This document shows positions 61,408 to 64,000 of a stretch of 64,000 bases of DNA, piece after piece (positions within the stretch are counted from its first letter, which is position 1; each line of letters starts with the position of its first letter). The stretch is from Granulicatella seriolae. Its GTDB lineage: Bacteria; Bacillota; Bacilli; Lactobacillales; Aerococcaceae. The DNA is taken from the NCBI RefSeq assembly GCF_024543085.1, contig NZ_JANHNZ010000003.1:186001-250000 (forward strand), read 5' to 3'. The notes beneath the pieces were generated by a model. That model saw only the letters and a list, made by a program, of their open reading frames with translations, was not told where the DNA came from and did no database searches. A program made the position numbers and the translations under genes.

Positions 61408-62446
61408 TGCTTATAAAAATGCTGGTGTAGACGTTCATGCCGGTTATGAAACAGTTGAACGTATTCGAAAACATGTCAAATCTACTTATCAAAAGGGTGT
61501 TATAGGAGCGCTTGGCGGCTTCGGTGGTCTTTTCGACTTAGGTGCTTTAAATTACAAACACCCCGTACTAGTCTCTGGAACAGATGGTGTTGGTACCAAA
61601 ATTCTACTAGCGATACAAGAAGAAAAATACGACACAATAGGCATCGATTGTGTTGCTATGTGTGTCAATGATGTAGTAGCTCAAGGTGCAAAACCATTAT
61701 TCTTTCTTGACTATATTGCGGTTGGTAAAAATAATCCAGAAATTGTCGAACAAATTGTTGCTGGTGTAGCTCATGGTTGTGTTCAAGCAGGGGCAGCCTT
61801 AATTGGTGGAGAAACAGCTGAGATGCCTGATTTGTATGCGGACAATGATTTTGACTTAGCAGGATTCACAGTTGGGGCTTCTGAAAAAGATGAATTAATT
61901 CAAGGAAATACGATAAAAGAAGGCGATGTCCTTATTGGTTTACCTTCAAGCGGCATTCATTCAAATGGTTATTCCTTGGTTCGCAAATTATTCTTTAAGG
62001 ATAAGGGCTATGACCTATCTCATCATTTTCCTCAATTAGAAGGACGGACTTTGGGAGAAGAACTGCTAACGCCTACAAAAATCTATGTTAGTGAAGTCTT
62101 GGCCGTTCATGAACTAGGATTAATCAAAGGCGTCGCTCACATTACTGGTGGAGGCTTTATTGAGAATATCCCACGTATGCTACCAGAAGATATTAGTGCC
62201 AAGATAAGTTTAGGCTCTTGGCCAATGCTACCTATTTTTGAGATCTTACAAGAAGAGGGACAACTTACACTAGAAGAAATGTACGGAACCTTTAATATGG
62301 GAATCGGTATGGTTATTGCTGTTGGGTCTGATAAGGCAGCAGAAGTTTTAGAAATTCTGTCTGACCTTGCTAGTCCCGCCTATGTCATTGGGCAAACCAT
62401 TTCTAAAACTCCGTCACAGATTACTACTACTGAGGCCATCTTATGA
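61400..62446 (+). CDS. purM: AIR synthetase
   Basis: The ATP-dependent enzyme closes the imidazole ring (FGAM to AIR). The 348-residue protein shows the N-terminal [21 protein letters not shown], then [13 protein letters not shown] near residue 58, [33 protein letters not shown] near 140 and [18 protein letters not shown] 61400 follows AAAGGAGG and overlaps purF by 8 bp. Overlap with purN is 4 bp. Related in fold to PurL. Confidence 0.95.
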   Translation: MSNAYKNAGVDVHAGYETVERIRKHVKSTYQKGVIGALGGFGGLFDLGALNYKHPVLVSGTDGVGTKILLAIQEEKYDTIGIDCVAMCVNDVVAQGAKPLFFLDYIAVGKNNPEIVEQIVAGVAHGCVQAGAALIGGETAEMPDLYADNDFDLAGFTVGASEKDELIQGNTIKEGDVLIGLPSSGIHSNGYSLVRKLFFKDKGYDLSHHFPQLEGRTLGEELLTPTKIYVSEVLAVHELGLIKGVAHITGGGFIENIPRMLPEDISAKISLGSWPMLPIFEILQEEGQLTLEEMYGTFNMGIGMVIAVGSDKAAEVLEILSDLASPAYVIGQTISKTPSQITTTEAIL

Positions 62447-63042
62447 GATTAGCTGTATTTGCCAGTGGAAATGGTTCAAATTTTTCTGCTATTCAAGAAG
62501 CTATTTTGTCCAAGGAACTTTCTGCTGATATTGCTTGTGTTATCTGTGATCAAAAAGATGCAGGAATCTATCAGCGGGCTAAAGATGCTGGCATTCCCAT
62601 CTATTATTTTGATATTAAAACATTTTCTTCTAAAAAAGAGTATGAAAAAGCGATTATTGCCCAGCTAGATAAGGAAATGGTTGAGCTTATCATTTTGGCA
62701 GGTTATATGAGGATAGTTGGTTCAACCTTGTTAGAGGCATTTCCAAAACGCATTCTCAACATTCATCCGTCATATTTGCCAGCATTTCCAGGTAAACAGG
62801 GGATAAGAGATGCCTTTGAAGCGGGGGTAGATCAAACCGGGGTAACCATTCACATAGTAGATGAGGGCGTGGATTCTGGGCCAATACTAGCTCAAGAAAA
62901 GCTACCAATCTTATCTACAGATAGCCTTGCCACTTTAGAAGCAAAGATACATGGGATTGAACACCGTCTCTATTCTAAAACCATTCAAGATTATATCAAT
63001 CAATTGAAGACAAGGAGGACTTATGACACGAGCATTAATTAG
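62443..63042 (+). CDS. purN: GAR transformylase
   Basis: The enzyme transfers a formyl group from 10-formyltetrahydrofolate to GAR. The N-terminal phosphate loop is [13 protein letters not shown]; the catalytic Asn-His-Asp set appears in [14 protein letters not shown] and in the [16 protein letters not shown] segment. At 199 residues it is of normal size. The ATG overlaps purM by 4 bp, and the end overlaps purH by 20 bp. Confidence 0.95.
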   Translation: MRLAVFASGNGSNFSAIQEAILSKELSADIACVICDQKDAGIYQRAKDAGIPIYYFDIKTFSSKKEYEKAIIAQLDKEMVELIILAGYMRIVGSTLLEAFPKRILNIHPSYLPAFPGKQGIRDAFEAGVDQTGVTIHIVDEGVDSGPILAQEKLPILSTDSLATLEAKIHGIEHRLYSKTIQDYINQLKTRRTYDTSIN

Positions 63043-64000
63043 TGTTTCCGATAAAAAAGGTATTGTGGATTTTGCTAAAGCATTACGCGCTTTGAATATA
63101 GATATTATTTCTACAGGTGGTACAAAGAAATATTTAGAAGAAAATGACATTCCATGTATTGCCATTGATCAAGTAACCAATTTTCCAGAAATGTTGGATG
63201 GACGAGTAAAAACCTTACATCCTGCCATTCATGGCGGACTTTTAGCTCGGCGTGACTTAGATAGCCACATGAGTGCTATTATGGAACACCAGATTGAGCC
63301 AATTGATGTAGTTATAGTGAATCTGTATCCTTTTAAGGAAACCATTTCTAAAGAATCTGTTACTTATGAAGAAGCTATTGAGAATATCGATATCGGCGGG
63401 CCAAGTATGTTGCGTTCTGCCGCTAAAAATCATGCCTCTGTGACCGTTCTTGTAGACCCTAAGGATTATAGTGCTGTTCTGGAGGAATTAAAAGTAAGTG
63501 GAACAACAGGCATAGAAACACGCAAGAAATTAGCGGCAAAAGTCTTTCGTCATACTGCTGCTTATGATGCTTTGATTGCCGAATATTTGACGAAAGAAGT
63601 GCATGAAGAAAATCCTGAAACATTAACCTTAAGTTTTGGCTTAAAAGAAGTGCTTCGTTATGGAGAAAATAGCCAACAAAAAGCGGCCTTTTATACTAGT
63701 CCTATTCCTCCAGCTTATTCATTAGCCAATGCGCAACAATTACATGGCAAGGAGCTTTCTTATAACAATATAAAAGATGCTGATGCAGCTCTACGCTTGA
63801 TTCGTGAATTTACGGGCCCAACTGCTGTGGCCTTAAAGCACATGAATCCTTGCGGTGTTGGACAGGCGGAAACGATTGAAGAAGCCTTTGATAGATGTTA
63901 CCAAGCTGACCCAGTATCCATATTTGGTGGGATTGTCGCTATTAATCGTCCGGTTACAAAAGATTTAGCCCAAGCACTATCTGATATCTTTTTAGAAATT
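63023..64000 (+). CDS. purH: AICAR transformylase / IMP cyclohydrolase, 3' end beyond the window
   Basis: The bifunctional enzyme completes IMP synthesis. The 326 visible codons start ATG ACA CGA after AAGGAGG, which is inside purN. The IMP cyclohydrolase domain reads [42 protein letters not shown] and [15 protein letters not shown]. The transformylase domain has begun ([13 protein letters not shown], then [16 protein letters not shown]). Full-length family members are about 510 residues, so about 185 codons lie outside. Normal gene of the operon. Confidence 0.95.
   Translation, partial: MTRALISVSDKKGIVDFAKALRALNIDIISTGGTKKYLEENDIPCIAIDQVTNFPEMLDGRVKTLHPAIHGGLLARRDLDSHMSAIMEHQIEPIDVVIVNLYPFKETISKESVTYEEAIENIDIGGPSMLRSAAKNHASVTVLVDPKDYSAVLEELKVSGTTGIETRKKLAAKVFRHTAAYDALIAEYLTKEVHEENPETLTLSFGLKEVLRYGENSQQKAAFYTSPIPPAYSLANAQQLHGKELSYNNIKDADAALRLIREFTGPTAVALKHMNPCGVGQAETIEEAFDRCYQADPVSIFGGIVAINRPVTKDLAQALSDIFLEI

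Overview
The window is a 64-kb stretch of a low-GC Gram-positive chromosome. Gene order follows the Bacillus subtilis backbone: scpA-scpB-rluB-resDE-fer-ypbB-recS-ypbE-cmk, rpsA-der-hup, ypiA-ypiB-cca-dinG-ypmB-aspB-asnS-dnaD-nth-recU/pbp1A, tig-clpX-engB, dnaG-rpoD-trmK-nif3, then purine genes. The resABC cytochrome c maturation genes are absent beside resDE, no lon gene lies between clpX and engB, satDE and pepT are present, and TTG starts are common. This fits Lactobacillales, tentatively near Carnobacteriaceae or Aerococcaceae; the genus cannot be fixed by reading alone.

Layout. 1-13 kb: chromosome segregation (scpAB), a two-component system, a RecQ-type helicase, LysM and CapA-like surface proteins, CMP kinase, S1, Der and HU. 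13-25 kb: TPR protein, CCA-adding enzyme, DinG, aspartate aminotransferase, AsnRS, DnaD, endonuclease III. 26-37 kb: PBP1A and RecU on the minus strand, then trigger factor, ClpX, an MFS transporter, EngB, a relic of an RsgA GTPase, primase and the housekeeping sigma factor. 38-41 kb: an accessory block (VOC protein, acetyltransferase, XRE regulator plus membrane partner, and a 29-codon membrane peptide gene), then efp on the minus strand. 41-49 kb: TrmK, Nif3, PepT, a membrane protein and RqcH. 50-64 kb: two purine operons, purEKB and purCSQLFMNH (purH runs off the end). They are separated by yitT and satDE. Both have paired PurBox-like sites and together encode most of the IMP pathway.

The most interesting feature is a family of interspersed elements with about ten copies (near 13.2, 23.5, 25.8, 37.8, 39.2, 45.35, 47.0, 47.2, 47.5 and 54.1 kb). 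Each sits just downstream of a plus-strand gene, always in the same orientation. A full copy has a long, often perfect closing stem (up to 30 bp), a short GGTG/CACC helix, a GTGAG/CTCAC hairpin and a second arm capped by GGC-TAAA-GCC, so it folds as a three-way junction. The stem sequence differs widely between copies but stays self-complementary, including paired substitutions between close relatives. One copy is inserted inside another, so the family has been mobile, and shortened derivatives exist. It looks like a structured-RNA mobile repeat of unknown function that may also end transcription.

Other points of interest: the 29-codon minus-strand gene with its own promoter and ribosome binding site, a four-site palindromic operator array over the satD promoter, ferredoxin and ypbB genes whose start codons overlap head to head, and a hairpin at the predicted 5' end of the yitT message.
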